This document shows, piece by piece, positions 17,368 through 25,969 of a DNA stretch of 36,466 nt. Numbering within the stretch: position 1 is the first letter of the stretch; each line of letters begins with the position of its first letter. The stretch spans positions 7,166-43,631 of the forward strand of contig JARGOF010000048.1 of assembly GCA_029212415.1 (NCBI GenBank). Direction: 5' to 3'. Source of the DNA: Rhizobiaceae bacterium (lineage in GTDB: Bacteria > Pseudomonadota > Alphaproteobacteria > Rhizobiales > Rhizobiaceae). Both the position numbers and the translations under genes were made by a program. Below the pieces are notes generated by a model. That model was not told the DNA's origin. It did no database searches and saw only the letters and a list, made by a program, of their open reading frames with translations.

Positions 17368-17478
17368 ATTGTCACATATTTTTTCCCAAATGCCGCACTT
17401 GCAATTCCCGCGACTTTTGACAAACTGAACCTGCTGCGTCTTTGACGAACAGGGACCAATTGGCACAAGGGTTATCGC

Positions 17479-17862
17479 ATGACCGGAAATCCGGGACACA
17501 ATGACAAGACATCTGCGTCAGTGCTTGTCGATCTCAAGACGTTCCGAAAATCCAAAGAGCAATTGCCCGTCACTTTTCAACGCCGCGAACTTGATGCCAT
17601 CCTGCGCCTGTACTCGCGCATGGTTGCCGAAGGCGAATGGCGGGACTATGCCATTGATCACCTGAAGGAAAAGGCGATTTTTTCGGTCTTCCGCAGAAGC
17701 AGCGAAGTGCCGATGTTTCGCATCGAGAAAGATCCCAAGCTGGCACGACGGCAGGGCGCCTTCAGCGTGGTTGCAGCCAGCGGTCTGATCCTCAAACGCG
17801 GCCACGACCTGGCACAGGTCCTCAAGGTCTTCGACAAGGCACCAAAACTGGTGCGGCGCTAG
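17479..17862 (+). CDS. DUF2794 domain-containing protein
   Basis: A small basic cytoplasmic protein of 127 residues matching the alphaproteobacterial DUF2794 family: VTFQRRELDAILRLYSRMVAEGEWRDYAIDHLKEKAIFSVFRR is the conserved core (about residues 31-74), followed by FRIEKDPKLARRQGAFSVVAASG. No enzyme motif or membrane segment is visible and the function is unknown. The ATG at 17479 has AAGGG eight bases upstream. It is convergent with the acetyltransferase gene, only two bases apart. Confidence 0.88.
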   Translation: MTGNPGHNDKTSASVLVDLKTFRKSKEQLPVTFQRRELDAILRLYSRMVAEGEWRDYAIDHLKEKAIFSVFRRSSEVPMFRIEKDPKLARRQGAFSVVAASGLILKRGHDLAQVLKVFDKAPKLVRR

Positions 17863-17864
17863 GA

Positions 17865-18428
17865 TTACTCTGCTTTTTCATAGAGCGTGCCGGGATAGGC
17901 ATCAGCTTCCGGATCGCTCGTGCTGCCTTCACCCAGTGACAATTGCATGATGGTGGTATCCAGCCAGCGACCATGTTTGAAACCGGTGGCGCGCATGGTG
18001 CCGGTCAATTCAAAGCCCAATGCACGATGCACCTGGACGGAGGCCGGATGTGCCCCGCCAATCACGGCGATCAGCTGGCGAAATTCAAGGCTTGTGCAAC
18101 GCTGCACGAGCTCTGACAGCAGTTTTTTGCCAAGCCCCATGCCGCGCGCCTGCGGCGCCAGATAAATAGAATCCTCAACCGTCCAGCGGTAGGCTGGCCG
18201 TGCACGGTAGGCGCCTGCATAGGCATAGCCCAGCACTTGGCCCGCATGATCTTCGGCCACGATATAGGGATAGTTCTGCGCGGTCAGATCCTCAAAACGC
18301 CTGGTCATTTCCGCCAGCGACGGTGGCGTCAATTCATAGGAGGACACGCCGTTCTCCACCGCTTCACGGTAGATCCCGGTGATGGCGTCCAGATCGTCAA
18401 AATGTGCATCACGCAGTCTATGGGTCAT
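17865..18428 (-). CDS. GNAT acetyltransferase, phosphinothricin acetyltransferase type
   Basis: A 187-residue GNAT enzyme of the PAT/MnaT subgroup, which acetylates phosphinothricin, methionine sulfone or related amino acid analogues with acetyl-CoA. The fold is clear: RDAHFDDLDAITGIYREAV at the start, the substrate-side YRARPAYRWTVEDSIYLAP segment, the acetyl-CoA loop ARGMGLGKKLLSEL (Q/RxxGxG/A type, about residues 94-107), and the C-terminal VHRALGFELTGTMRATGFKHGRWLD block typical of the subgroup. Its true substrate is unknown; resistance is only one option. It is convergent with the DUF2794 gene and lies downstream of the BI-1 gene with a terminator between. Confidence 0.88.
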   Translation of the reverse strand: MTHRLRDAHFDDLDAITGIYREAVENGVSSYELTPPSLAEMTRRFEDLTAQNYPYIVAEDHAGQVLGYAYAGAYRARPAYRWTVEDSIYLAPQARGMGLGKKLLSELVQRCTSLEFRQLIAVIGGAHPASVQVHRALGFELTGTMRATGFKHGRWLDTTIMQLSLGEGSTSDPEADAYPGTLYEKAE

Positions 18429-18465
18429 GCCACTGCTATGGAGGATGGTGGGTGCTGTTTCAACA

Positions 18466-18493
18466 AAAAAGGCGGCCCGAAGACCGCCTTTTT
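18466..18493 (-). terminator. Rho-independent terminator of the BI-1 family gene
   Basis: Five A, GGCGG (18471-18475), an 8-base centre, CCGCC (18484-18488) and five T form a stem with A and T tails on both sides. On the minus strand the hairpin is a 7-base stem with a TTCG loop (one G-T pair) followed by six T, which ends the BI-1 transcript about 20 bases after its stop. Confidence 0.88.
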
Positions 18494-18513
18494 CAATATC
18501 TTGTTCTCATGCA

Positions 18514-19257
18514 TCAGTTGCGGTTGCCAAGGAACTGCAACAGGAAGAGGAACAGGTTGAGGAAGTCGAGATAGAGGCGCAGGGCACCCATGATCGCCTT
18601 GCGGCCAGCAACTTCCGAACCGTCGCCTTCATAATACATCGACTTGATCTGCTGCGTATCATAGGCAGTCAGTCCTGCAAATATCAGAACACCGATGGCC
18701 GAAATCGCAAACTGCATCGCACTGGATGCAAGGAAGATATTGACCACGGACGCAATGATGAGACCGATCAATCCCATGAACAGGAATGAGCCCATTCCGG
18801 TCAGGTCGCGCTTCGTCGTATAGCCCCACAACGACAGGGCACCAAAGGATGCAGCCGTGATGAAGAATGTTTGCACGATGCTTTGACCGGTAAACACCAG
18901 GAAAATCGATGCCAGCGACAGTCCGACCATGGCGGAATAGATCCAGAAGGTCGTCTGGGCAGCACTGACGCTCATTTTATTGATGCGAAAGCTCAGGAAA
19001 AACACCATGGCGAGCGGAGCAAGCATGACAACCCATTTCAGCGGGCTCATGAAAATCAACTGACCGAAACTTGTCAGCTGGCCGCCGGAAATTGCCATTT
19101 GAGATGTAGCAAAAGCTGCCACGCCTGTTATGGCCAAACCCATGGCCATCAGGTTGTATACCCGCAGCATGTAAGAGCGCAGGCCTTCATCAATCACGGC
19201 ACCAGACTGTACTCCAGCCTGCTGGCCGCGCATCTGGAAATCACGAGGATTTGCCAT
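18514..19257 (-). CDS. Bax inhibitor-1/YccA family membrane protein
   Basis: A 247-residue protein with about seven membrane helices of the BI-1 (TMBIM, YccA/YbhL) family. Bacterial members include a pH-dependent calcium leak protein and a modulator of FtsH proteolysis; the role here is unknown. Visible are the N-terminal GAVIDEGLRSYMLRVYNLMAMGLAITG helix, the motif LSLWGYTTKRDLTGMGSF in the middle, and the C-terminal FAGLTAYDTQQIKSMYYEGD helix, which carries the family's conserved aspartate. I chose the ATG at 19257, with AGAGG five bases upstream, over a GTG two codons earlier. It is a single-gene unit with its own promoter candidate and terminator. Confidence 0.93.
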   Translation of the reverse strand: MANPRDFQMRGQQAGVQSGAVIDEGLRSYMLRVYNLMAMGLAITGVAAFATSQMAISGGQLTSFGQLIFMSPLKWVVMLAPLAMVFFLSFRINKMSVSAAQTTFWIYSAMVGLSLASIFLVFTGQSIVQTFFITAASFGALSLWGYTTKRDLTGMGSFLFMGLIGLIIASVVNIFLASSAMQFAISAIGVLIFAGLTAYDTQQIKSMYYEGDGSEVAGRKAIMGALRLYLDFLNLFLFLLQFLGNRN

Positions 19258-19321
19258 TTTCACCTCTCAAAAGATTGTTAAAACAGTTTCACGCCCGATT
19301 TTTTACAAATCACACGCAGAT

Positions 19322-19350
19322 GGTATGAATATGAGGATTCATTGTGTCAA
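19322..19350 (-). promoter_or_regulatory. Candidate promoter of the BI-1 family gene
   Basis: On the minus strand a perfect -35 TTGACA (19350-19345) is followed after 17 bases by CATACC (19327-19322), a weak -10. The start codon is about 65 bases further on. Confidence 0.42.
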
Positions 19351-19431
19351 CGGCAAGACCCAAGCCTGCACTTTTATTGCACTATCAGCTTATTGCCAAT
19401 AGCTGGTTAATTTCAAGGCGGCCAACCGCGC

Positions 19432-22005
19432 TTAGAGATTCCGCAACACAGGCGCCGCTTTCTGGCCCAGAACCCGCCATGTACCGGCCAATCCGATGCC
19501 GACCGTGAGCACCAAAGCCGTGACAACCGTGATGATCGCCACGTCGGGCAGAAATTGCGACGGCAGATTCATGATGCGTGCCACCACAAACCATGCAGCC
19601 ACGCCCCCGGCAAACAGAGCGAAAATTGCTGTCGCCAGACCAAGCATCAGATATTCGTAGGAAAAGGCCCGGATCAAGGTGCGACGGGTTGCGCCCAGCG
19701 TTTTGAGAACAATCGCATCATGGGCGCGGGCGCGGTTACCGGCAGCCAATGCGCCTGCGAGGACGAGAATGGAAGCCACCAGCGCAACTGCAGCGGCCGC
19801 GCGAATGGCCGTCGCCAATTGGCCGACAATGCGATTGACCACATCCAGGGCATCCTTGACCCGGACGCTGGTAACGGTCGGAAATTCATTGGTCACCGCC
19901 CGCAGCACATTGCCCTCCTCGGCCGGCGTGGCGGCAGGGTCACTCAACGTGGCAAGCCAGGCATGGGGCGCACCGGCAAATGTATTGGGCGAAAACACCA
20001 TGACAAAATTGATCGACAGTGATTCCCATTCAACCTCGCGCAGGCTGGCTATTCTGGCCGTTACATTGCGTCCCAGTACATTGACCGTCACTGTGTCACC
20101 AAGAACCAGTCCCAATTCACCCGCTTCCTCTGCCGAAAAGGAAACCAGAGGTTCTCCCGTATAGTCAGCGGGCCACCAGGCACCTTCTATGATGGTGGAA
20201 TTCTCGGGAGGATCGACAGAATAGGTCACACCGCGATCGCCGCGCAGCACCCATTGGCCGCCGGGCGGGACTTCGATCTCGCGGATATCGACATCATTGA
20301 AGGCCAGAATGCGCCCGCGAAGCATTGGGACAAGCTGCAGGACACCGTCAGGGGCCTGCTTTTCGAGGATCGCCTTGAAACCGTCGACTTCACTGCTTTG
20401 CACATCGACAAAAAAGAAATTCGGGGCCCGCTCCGGCAGGCTGCCACTGATTTCCCGTCGCAAATTGCCATCGATCAGCGCCAGAGTCACCAGCAATGCC
20501 AGTCCCAGACCCAGCGACAGGACAACCGATGGCGTCAGGGCGCCGGGGCGATGGATATTGCCGATTGCCAGGCGCAGGGCGGTGGACCGCACTTTGGGGG
20601 CCCGACGCGCCAGCATTTCAATCAGCACCGATACCAGCCGCAAAACCACAAAGGCAAAGGCAATGGCGCCCAGAAACACGCTGGCGATAAACCGATCGTA
20701 AGAGGTGAATATGGCAAGACCGGCGAAGACGGCAATCAGCACGGTAGCTGCCAGAACATAAGGCCATTTTGGCAGACTTGCTGCATCGAAGCCCTGTTCA
20801 CGAAAAAGCGCCGTCGCCGGGACTTCCCGGGATCGCCCGAGTGGCAGAACAGCGAAGGCAAGAGCCGTCAGATAGCCAAAGACCGTGGCCAGCAGAAGGG
20901 CGCCCGGATAAAGCGAAGGCTCGGCAGAAACCGGAATGATCTCGGCCAGAGCCGATGAAGCTATCACCGGCAATGCAGCCCCGATGAAAAGCCCGATGGC
21001 GATTCCGATGGTACAGATAATCAGAATCTGCATCAGGTAGACCACAAATACAAACCCGCCTGAAGCACCCAGACATTTGAACGTGGCGATGACCGACCGC
21101 TTGGAATCGAGAAAGGCACGCACCGCATTGGCCACACCCACGCCGCCGACAATCAGCGCCGTCAGGCCAACCAGCGTCAGAAACTGGGAAAATCGTGTGA
21201 TATTGGCACTGAGGGCCGGGGCTGCATTGCTGCGGCTGCGCATCGACCAGCCTGCGGCTGGAAAATCGCGCTCGGCCGCTTCGCGCAATTGCACCACGTC
21301 GGCTTCACTGGCAACGTCCGGCAACCGAATCTTGTAGGCATATTCGACAAGACTGCCGGTCTGGATCAGCCCGGCCGCCGCCAGTCCGTCCTGCGACAGT
21401 AACAGACGTGGCGCAAAACCAAATCCGTCTGAAAGCGCATCGGGTTCATTGTCGATCAGGGCTCTGATTTCAAACTGCGCATTGCCCAACAAGACCGTTG
21501 CACCGAGCGAAACATTGAGCCTCTCCAGCAAAAGCGGCGCAACTGCCACACCGAACCGACCGTCGACGTCGCCATAGAGCGCGTCAAAATCAAGGGGCGG
21601 CGAGACCGCCAATTGACCAAACAGCGGATAGGCCGAATCCACGGCCTTTGCCTCAACCAGTGCCTGGTCCGACCCATCGACAAGACGCGTCATTGAGCGC
21701 AGGCCGGTGGTCACGGTCATTTGGCCCTGATCGCGCAGAAACGCCAGTTCCTGCGTGCTGGCTGCCCGGTTTTGCAATTCAAAGCGAAAATCGCCGCCGA
21801 GAATGGCCTGCCCTTCCTCATTGATCGCTCCGGTTATGGAACGCGAGACCGAATTGACCCCGGCAATGGCAGCAGTCCCCAGCGCAATGCAGGCCAGAAA
21901 TATGTAAAAACCCGAAAGGCCGCCGCGCATTTCACGCAGGGCCAGACGAAAGGCAAGTCGCATATCCGTCATGCCAGACAATTTTTTTGTTGCAGTCTGG
22001 TTCAC
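19432..22005 (-). CDS. ybbP: FtsX-family ABC transporter permease YbbP
   Basis: Large inner membrane permease (857 residues) of the type IV/MacB-like exporter group, partner of the YbbA ATPase. The layout is one N-terminal helix (LSGFYIFLACIALGTAAIAG), a large periplasmic domain, a first FtsX bundle (about residues 265-420, including FLDSKRSVIATFKCLGASGG), a second central helix pair, another periplasmic domain, and a C-terminal FtsX bundle with HDAIVLKTLGATRRTLIRAF. The doubled FtsX layout and size match E. coli YbbP. The likely start is a GTG at 22005 overlapping the ybbA stop (GTGA), which indicates coupling; an ATG at 21972 is possible. The substrate is unknown; lipid or lipoprotein export is only suggested by relatives. 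Confidence 0.92.
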   Translation of the reverse strand: MNQTATKKLSGMTDMRLAFRLALREMRGGLSGFYIFLACIALGTAAIAGVNSVSRSITGAINEEGQAILGGDFRFELQNRAASTQELAFLRDQGQMTVTTGLRSMTRLVDGSDQALVEAKAVDSAYPLFGQLAVSPPLDFDALYGDVDGRFGVAVAPLLLERLNVSLGATVLLGNAQFEIRALIDNEPDALSDGFGFAPRLLLSQDGLAAAGLIQTGSLVEYAYKIRLPDVASEADVVQLREAAERDFPAAGWSMRSRSNAAPALSANITRFSQFLTLVGLTALIVGGVGVANAVRAFLDSKRSVIATFKCLGASGGFVFVVYLMQILIICTIGIAIGLFIGAALPVIASSALAEIIPVSAEPSLYPGALLLATVFGYLTALAFAVLPLGRSREVPATALFREQGFDAASLPKWPYVLAATVLIAVFAGLAIFTSYDRFIASVFLGAIAFAFVVLRLVSVLIEMLARRAPKVRSTALRLAIGNIHRPGALTPSVVLSLGLGLALLVTLALIDGNLRREISGSLPERAPNFFFVDVQSSEVDGFKAILEKQAPDGVLQLVPMLRGRILAFNDVDIREIEVPPGGQWVLRGDRGVTYSVDPPENSTIIEGAWWPADYTGEPLVSFSAEEAGELGLVLGDTVTVNVLGRNVTARIASLREVEWESLSINFVMVFSPNTFAGAPHAWLATLSDPAATPAEEGNVLRAVTNEFPTVTSVRVKDALDVVNRIVGQLATAIRAAAAVALVASILVLAGALAAGNRARAHDAIVLKTLGATRRTLIRAFSYEYLMLGLATAIFALFAGGVAAWFVVARIMNLPSQFLPDVAIITVVTALVLTVGIGLAGTWRVLGQKAAPVLRNL

Positions 22006-22703
22006 GCGACAGCCACTTCTTCAGAGTCTGTTTCACTCAAGATCTGCCCGGAACGAACGCGCACCTGACGGCTGCATCGCTCGGCAAGGGCACTGTCGTG
22101 GGTCACCAGCAGCAGCGTTGTGCCGCGCTCGGCCTGTTTGGCAAACAACAGATCAGCGATCTGCCTGCCTGTCTCGGCGTCAAGATTGCCGGTGGGCTCA
22201 TCTGCAATCAGCAGCGCCGGCGAAGGCGCCAGGGCTCGCGCAATGGCGACGCGTTGTTGCTCGCCGCCCGACAATTCACCCGGATAATGGGTCATGCGTT
22301 CCGCCAGTCCGACGGAGGCCAGTTCCTGACGCGCCACTTCAAATGCATCCGATCGCCCTGCCAGTTCCAGCGGCACAGCGACATTTTCCAGTGCTGTCAT
22401 ATTGGGAATGAGGTGGAAAGACTGAAAGACAATACCGACATTGCGCCCGCGGAAATGGGCCACCTCATCCTCACTCATTTGGTGGATGGGATTTCCTGAT
22501 ATGGTGATTTCACCCGAATCGATGCTTTCCAGACCGGCCAGCACCATCAACAGCGTGGATTTGCCCGAGCCTGAGGGACCGACAATGCCGACGGATTCCC
22601 CCGGATCAACACTCAGATCCATATTTTTCAGGACATGAACGGAGGTTGCGCCGTTGCCCAGCGTCAAATCGGCTTTTTTCAGCTCTATGATGGGTTTTGT
22701 CAA
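22002..22703 (-). CDS. ybbA: ABC transporter ATP-binding protein YbbA (LolD/MacB type)
   Basis: ATPase of 233 residues in the LolD/MacB/YbbA group. Walker A GPSGSGKST (about residues 43-51), Q-loop FQSFHLIPNMTALENV, signature LSGGEQQRVAIARAL, Walker B LLIADEPTGNLD and switch histidine VTHD are all intact. The only in-frame start before the conserved N-terminus is a TTG at 22703, since a stop lies four codons upstream. Its 3' end overlaps ybbP by four bases. It is divergent from tesA across about 80 bases, the same layout as tesA-ybbA-ybbP in E. coli, which supports the assignment. Confidence 0.93.
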   Translation of the reverse strand: MTKPIIELKKADLTLGNGATSVHVLKNMDLSVDPGESVGIVGPSGSGKSTLLMVLAGLESIDSGEITISGNPIHQMSEDEVAHFRGRNVGIVFQSFHLIPNMTALENVAVPLELAGRSDAFEVARQELASVGLAERMTHYPGELSGGEQQRVAIARALAPSPALLIADEPTGNLDAETGRQIADLLFAKQAERGTTLLLVTHDSALAERCSRQVRVRSGQILSETDSEEVAVA

Positions 22704-22784
22704 AGCGACCGCTCACTATATGTATAGGCAGATATCATTGTGTCGATCCTCTTTGCTGCTGCCAGAGAATTTAGGAACCATCCC

Positions 22785-23435
22785 ATGACAATTAAAGCCG
22801 CATGTCGCATTTTCATCCTTTTTAGCTGTTTTTCTTTTGCGGCAGGCAGTTTTGCACAGGCCGATACGGTCCAGATCGTCGGATTTGGCGACAGTCTGAT
22901 GGCGGGTTATGAACTGGCGCCATCCGACGCATTTCCGTCCAAACTCGAAGCCGCTCTGAAGGCCGAGGGCCATGATGTGGCGATCAGCAACGCGGGCGTA
23001 TCCGGCGATACCTCGACCGGTGGCCTGGCGCGGATCGACTGGTCGGTACCCGAAGGGACAGACGCGGTGATTTTGCAACTGGGCGCCAATGATGCACTGC
23101 GCGGCCTGAGCCCTGAAAACACCCGTCAGAACCTGGACGCCATGATTGCCGGATTGCAAAAGCGCGGCATTGCCGTCCTGCTGGTCGGCATGCTGGCGCC
23201 GCCCAATATGGGCGACGACTATGCCGAACGCTTCAACGCCATATATCCGGAACTGGCAGAGGCCCGGGCGGTTCCACTCTATCCGTTTTTTCTGGACGGT
23301 GTGGCAGCCCAGAGCGGACTGGACATTGGTGACGGCATGCATCCCAACCCCAAGGGTGTGGACATCATGGTTGCCAGATTTCTGCCCTATGCCGAGGACC
23401 TGATAGCCTCGATCAATGGCCAAACGTCACAATAG
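22785..23435 (+). CDS. tesA: GDSL-type arylesterase/lysophospholipase TesA
   Basis: Periplasmic SGNH-hydrolase with thioesterase, esterase and lysophospholipase activity in E. coli TesA. The 216-residue protein starts with a signal peptide (about residues 1-25, ending FAQA). All four SGNH blocks are present: IVGFGDSLMAGY (nucleophile Ser), the Gly of SNAGVSGDTS, LQLGANDALRG (Asn), and DGMHPNPKG (catalytic Asp and His). I chose the ATG at 22785, with AGGAA seven bases upstream, over a GTG at 22740. It is divergent from ybbA. Confidence 0.94.
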   Translation: MTIKAACRIFILFSCFSFAAGSFAQADTVQIVGFGDSLMAGYELAPSDAFPSKLEAALKAEGHDVAISNAGVSGDTSTGGLARIDWSVPEGTDAVILQLGANDALRGLSPENTRQNLDAMIAGLQKRGIAVLLVGMLAPPNMGDDYAERFNAIYPELAEARAVPLYPFFLDGVAAQSGLDIGDGMHPNPKGVDIMVARFLPYAEDLIASINGQTSQ

Positions 23436-23563
23436 AGACAAAACGTCAGGGTATGATTGTGGACAAGTTGTCGTGAAAAAATGCTTTTTACATGCACAAG
23501 GTCTTGCTCTCGACAACCACACATGATTCGCTGAAAACATCCTATCGAATCGGGGAGGCTGCC

Positions 23564-24157
23564 ATGCCGCGTTTGTTTATCGCCCTCGAGATTCCTCGCG
23601 AAGCGGCCTTGAGCCTTTCGCTTCTTCGCGGCGGTTTGCACGGTGCCCGCTGGATCGATGTGGAAAATTACCACATCACCCTGCGTTTCATTGGTGATAT
23701 TGATGCACCCACAGCCGATGAACTTGTGCATGCGCTGGATCGCATCGGCCGTCACACCTTCAATCTGTCCTTGATCGGCCTTGGGTCATTCGGCTCGAAA
23801 AAACCCCATTCCCTCTGGGCCGGTGTTTCCGCATCCCCGGATCTCATGGCGCTGCAGGCCGAAATCGAGCGCATCTGTCAGCGGCTTCATCTGAGAGCGG
23901 ATCCACGCAAATTCACACCCCATGTCACCCTTGCCAGATTGCGCGGCGCTCGGGTCCATGATGTGGTGCAATACCTTGGTGCGCGCAGCAATTTTCGTAC
24001 AGATCCCTTCACGGTTTCAAGGTTCGTCGTAATGTCGGCACGCGAATCCGTTGGCGGAGGGCCCTATGTGACTGAGGAAATCTATCCCCTGACACAGGCA
24101 AAGCCATCCCGCCACCCCGTCGAAGCGATGCCAAAGTCATCCAGCAACAGCCGCTGA
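23564..24157 (+). CDS. thpR: RNA 2',3'-cyclic phosphodiesterase ThpR (LigT family)
   Basis: Member of the 2H phosphoesterase family, which opens 2',3'-cyclic phosphates on RNA ends and was first described as 2'-5' RNA ligase. The 197-residue protein starts at the ATG at 23564 with a strong GGGGAGG site five bases upstream. It has the N-terminal RLFIALEIP strand and the two catalytic HxTx motifs, HITLRF (about residue 36) and HVTLARL (about 120). The physiological substrate is not known for the family. Neighbours on both sides are unrelated same-strand genes. Confidence 0.93.
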   Translation: MPRLFIALEIPREAALSLSLLRGGLHGARWIDVENYHITLRFIGDIDAPTADELVHALDRIGRHTFNLSLIGLGSFGSKKPHSLWAGVSASPDLMALQAEIERICQRLHLRADPRKFTPHVTLARLRGARVHDVVQYLGARSNFRTDPFTVSRFVVMSARESVGGGPYVTEEIYPLTQAKPSRHPVEAMPKSSSNSR

Positions 24158-24238
24158 AGTCGGCAGGTGGACATAAACACGACATAATTTCATCCGACCC
24201 AGGAAGGCCGCAAAGACTGACAGCACGGAAAGGCGTCG

Positions 24239-24529
24239 ATGGATAAGCAGGAAGCAGAAAGACGGCTTGGAGAATTGCCTGGCTGGGCCTTGCGCGCGGA
24301 CACTAAAGCGCTGGAGCGCTCTTTCGATTTCAAAAACTTCCGCGAGGCCTTTGGGTTCATGACCCAATGCGCCCTTGCCGCCGAAAAACTCAACCATCAT
24401 CCCGAATGGTTCAATGTCTACAAACGGGTGGATGTGGTGCTGACGACCCATGATACAGGCGGTTTGACCGATCTGGATTTCCGTCTCGCCAAGGCCATGA
24501 ACCGAGCCGCAGGCATAGCTGATGCTTGA
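24239..24529 (+). CDS. phhB: 4a-hydroxytetrahydrobiopterin dehydratase (pterin-4a-carbinolamine dehydratase)
   Basis: A 96-residue enzyme of the PCD/DCoH family that dehydrates 4a-hydroxytetrahydrobiopterin, recycling the pterin cofactor of aromatic amino acid hydroxylases. It contains the conserved core: [45 protein letters not shown] (the HHPEW motif bears the active-site histidines), and [17 protein letters not shown]. The ATG at 24239 has GGAAAGG upstream. No phenylalanine hydroxylase gene is near, a common situation in which the enzyme may serve another pterin. Confidence 0.95.
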   Translation: MDKQEAERRLGELPGWALRADTKALERSFDFKNFREAFGFMTQCALAAEKLNHHPEWFNVYKRVDVVLTTHDTGGLTDLDFRLAKAMNRAAGIADA

Positions 24530-24606
24530 ACATTGTCACGTCAACATCCATATTCCTGTATTGGAAACCTGAAGTGGGAAACATCTTATCATCGGATGGG
24601 CAGTTC

Positions 24607-24981
24607 ATGAGCGACATCAAATTTGGCGAGATACTTGAACCTGGTGATGATGACACGCGCCGCGAACGCGAACAGAAAGTTCAAAACAAGTTCTGGCAAA
24701 CCATCCGCAATGCCGCCCGGCAGGTGCCCTTCATGGAAGACCTTGTCGCATCCTATTATTGTGCGATGGACTCCCAGACGCCCACCAGGGTTCGTGGAAT
24801 ATTGCTGGCGGCATTGGCCTATTTTGTGCTGCCGCTGGATGGCATTCCGGATTTTTTCGCCCTTGTCGGGTTTTCAGATGACGTCGCGGTTCTTGGCGTC
24901 GCACTGGCGGCGGTGCGCGGTCACATCAAACCTGGCCATTATGCAGCGGCCAGAAACGCCCTTGGCACCATTTCCGACTGA
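24607..24981 (+). CDS. YkvA family (DUF1232) membrane protein
   Basis: A 124-residue protein with the DUF1232/YkvA hairpin: TRVRGILLAALAYFVLPLDGIPDF followed by GFSDDVAVLGVALAAVRGHIKPG, the family signature with its Pro-Leu-Asp-x-Ile-Pro-Asp turn. One or two membrane-associated helices are expected and the function is unknown. I chose the ATG at 24607 (MSDIKFGEI); a TTG at 24526 overlapping the phhB stop would add 27 residues that do not look conserved. It follows phhB on the same strand and may share its transcript. Confidence 0.85.
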   Translation: MSDIKFGEILEPGDDDTRREREQKVQNKFWQTIRNAARQVPFMEDLVASYYCAMDSQTPTRVRGILLAALAYFVLPLDGIPDFFALVGFSDDVAVLGVALAAVRGHIKPGHYAAARNALGTISD

Positions 24982-25233
24982 TTCTGTTCACCACATCAGG
25001 CATTGAACCTGATGAAAGGGCGTTGCGCAAAATATTTTGGTCTGTTTTCTTCTGTCATTCGGCATGGTAACTGCTTGCAAATCCCCGATATCAGGAGAAA
25101 TCGTCAGGTTTTGTGCCCTTGTTGACGGTTTGGTAACCGAAGTTTGCGCAAATTAAGTCAAATTGTTGCCAAACCTGCATGTTCAATGCAAGACCCCTGT
25201 TTGAAGGCAATGAAGACAACCGGTAGGTTTATT

Positions 25234-25740
25234 ATGGTTTTAAAGAAGTTCGTGCTCGCAATTGTCCTGTCGTTCACAATGATCGGCTCCGCATTGGCCC
25301 AGTCGCCACCATCGCTGATCAAGCAATTCAGCGCCTGGGGTGCCTATTCCTATTCAGCGGCAAACAGCAAGGTTTGTTATGTCCTTTCACTGCCGACGCG
25401 CAAACAACCCGATGGCGTCAATCATGGAGATATCTTTTTCCTGATTTCACAGCGCCCGGGACAGAATATCAGTTACGAGCCTCAGGCGAAGATGGGCTAT
25501 ACGCTGCAGGAGGGTTCCAAGGTCACAGTGACCGTTGATGGCCGCAATTTCACACTTTTCACCCAGAATGATTCAGCCTGGGTCGAAAATGCTGCTGAAG
25601 AGCCATCGCTGGTGGCTGCCATGCGGGCTGGCTCCAACATGACAGTCAATGCCATATCGCGCCGCGGTACCAAGACAAGTTACACCTATTCGCTGTCCGG
25701 TGTGACAGCGGCGCTGGACGAAATCAAGAACTGCAGATAG
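25234..25740 (+). CDS. Invasion-associated locus B (IalB) family secreted protein
   Basis: A 168-residue secreted protein with a signal peptide (about residues 1-22, ending ALAQ) and the IalB-type domain: FSAWGAYSYSAANSKVCYVLSLP near the front, GDIFFLISQRPGQNISYEPQAKMGY, a DGRNFTLFTQNDSAWVENAAEE stretch, and a repeated beta-rich body ending in NCR. Two cysteines (about 48 and 167) could form a disulfide. The family is named for a Bartonella factor but occurs widely in free-living alphaproteobacteria, so virulence cannot be inferred. I chose the ATG at 25234 (GGTAGG upstream); an ATG at 25210 with GAAGG is an alternative. A terminator follows. Confidence 0.85.
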   Translation: MVLKKFVLAIVLSFTMIGSALAQSPPSLIKQFSAWGAYSYSAANSKVCYVLSLPTRKQPDGVNHGDIFFLISQRPGQNISYEPQAKMGYTLQEGSKVTVTVDGRNFTLFTQNDSAWVENAAEEPSLVAAMRAGSNMTVNAISRRGTKTSYTYSLSGVTAALDEIKNCR

Positions 25741-25773
25741 ACCCGCAATCACACTGATTGTCTGGAATATATT

Positions 25774-25796
25774 GGCCGGCCTTGTGCCGGCCTTTT
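25774..25796 (+). terminator. Rho-independent terminator after the IalB-type gene
   Basis: A perfect 7-base stem, GGCCGGC (25774-25780) and GCCGGCC (25786-25792), with a CTTGT loop and four T, lies 33 bases after the stop codon. Confidence 0.85.
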
Positions 25797-25853
25797 GCTG
25801 TGCACTATATTCAGGTCATTCCGGTACCCCGGCAAAGGGTGACGCCGACAAAC

Positions 25854-25897
25854 GAGCGTTTCCTGATCAAATGGTTCCATTTGATCGGAAAACGCTC
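25854..25897. repeat. 44-base near-perfect palindrome upstream of rlmN
   Basis: Two 21-base arms (25854-25874 and 25877-25897) pair with two mismatches around a two-base centre. The core is GATCAAATGG-TT-CCATTTGATC and the outer ends are GAGCG and CGCTC, followed by TAG. It lies 73 bases before the rlmN start. A diverged relative is at 28467-28500. From memory, similar ATCAAATGG/CGCTCTAG palindromes are scattered in Rhizobiales genomes; I could not check this. Confidence 0.8.
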
Positions 25898-25969
25898 TAG
25901 ATGAGAGATCACCGCGCTTTTGCCTGTACGAATGTGCAGACGATTTACCTGATCTGAAAGATCTGCCTG

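Noticed and set aside
17865-18428. Acetyltransferase as evidence of acquired herbicide resistance
   Set aside because: PAT-like GNAT enzymes are common chromosomal genes. Nothing nearby suggests transfer, and the substrate is unknown.
24994-25014. CATCAGG/CCTGATG stem after the YkvA-type gene as a terminator
   Set aside because: The 7-base stem is perfect but there is no T-run on either side, so termination is not supported.
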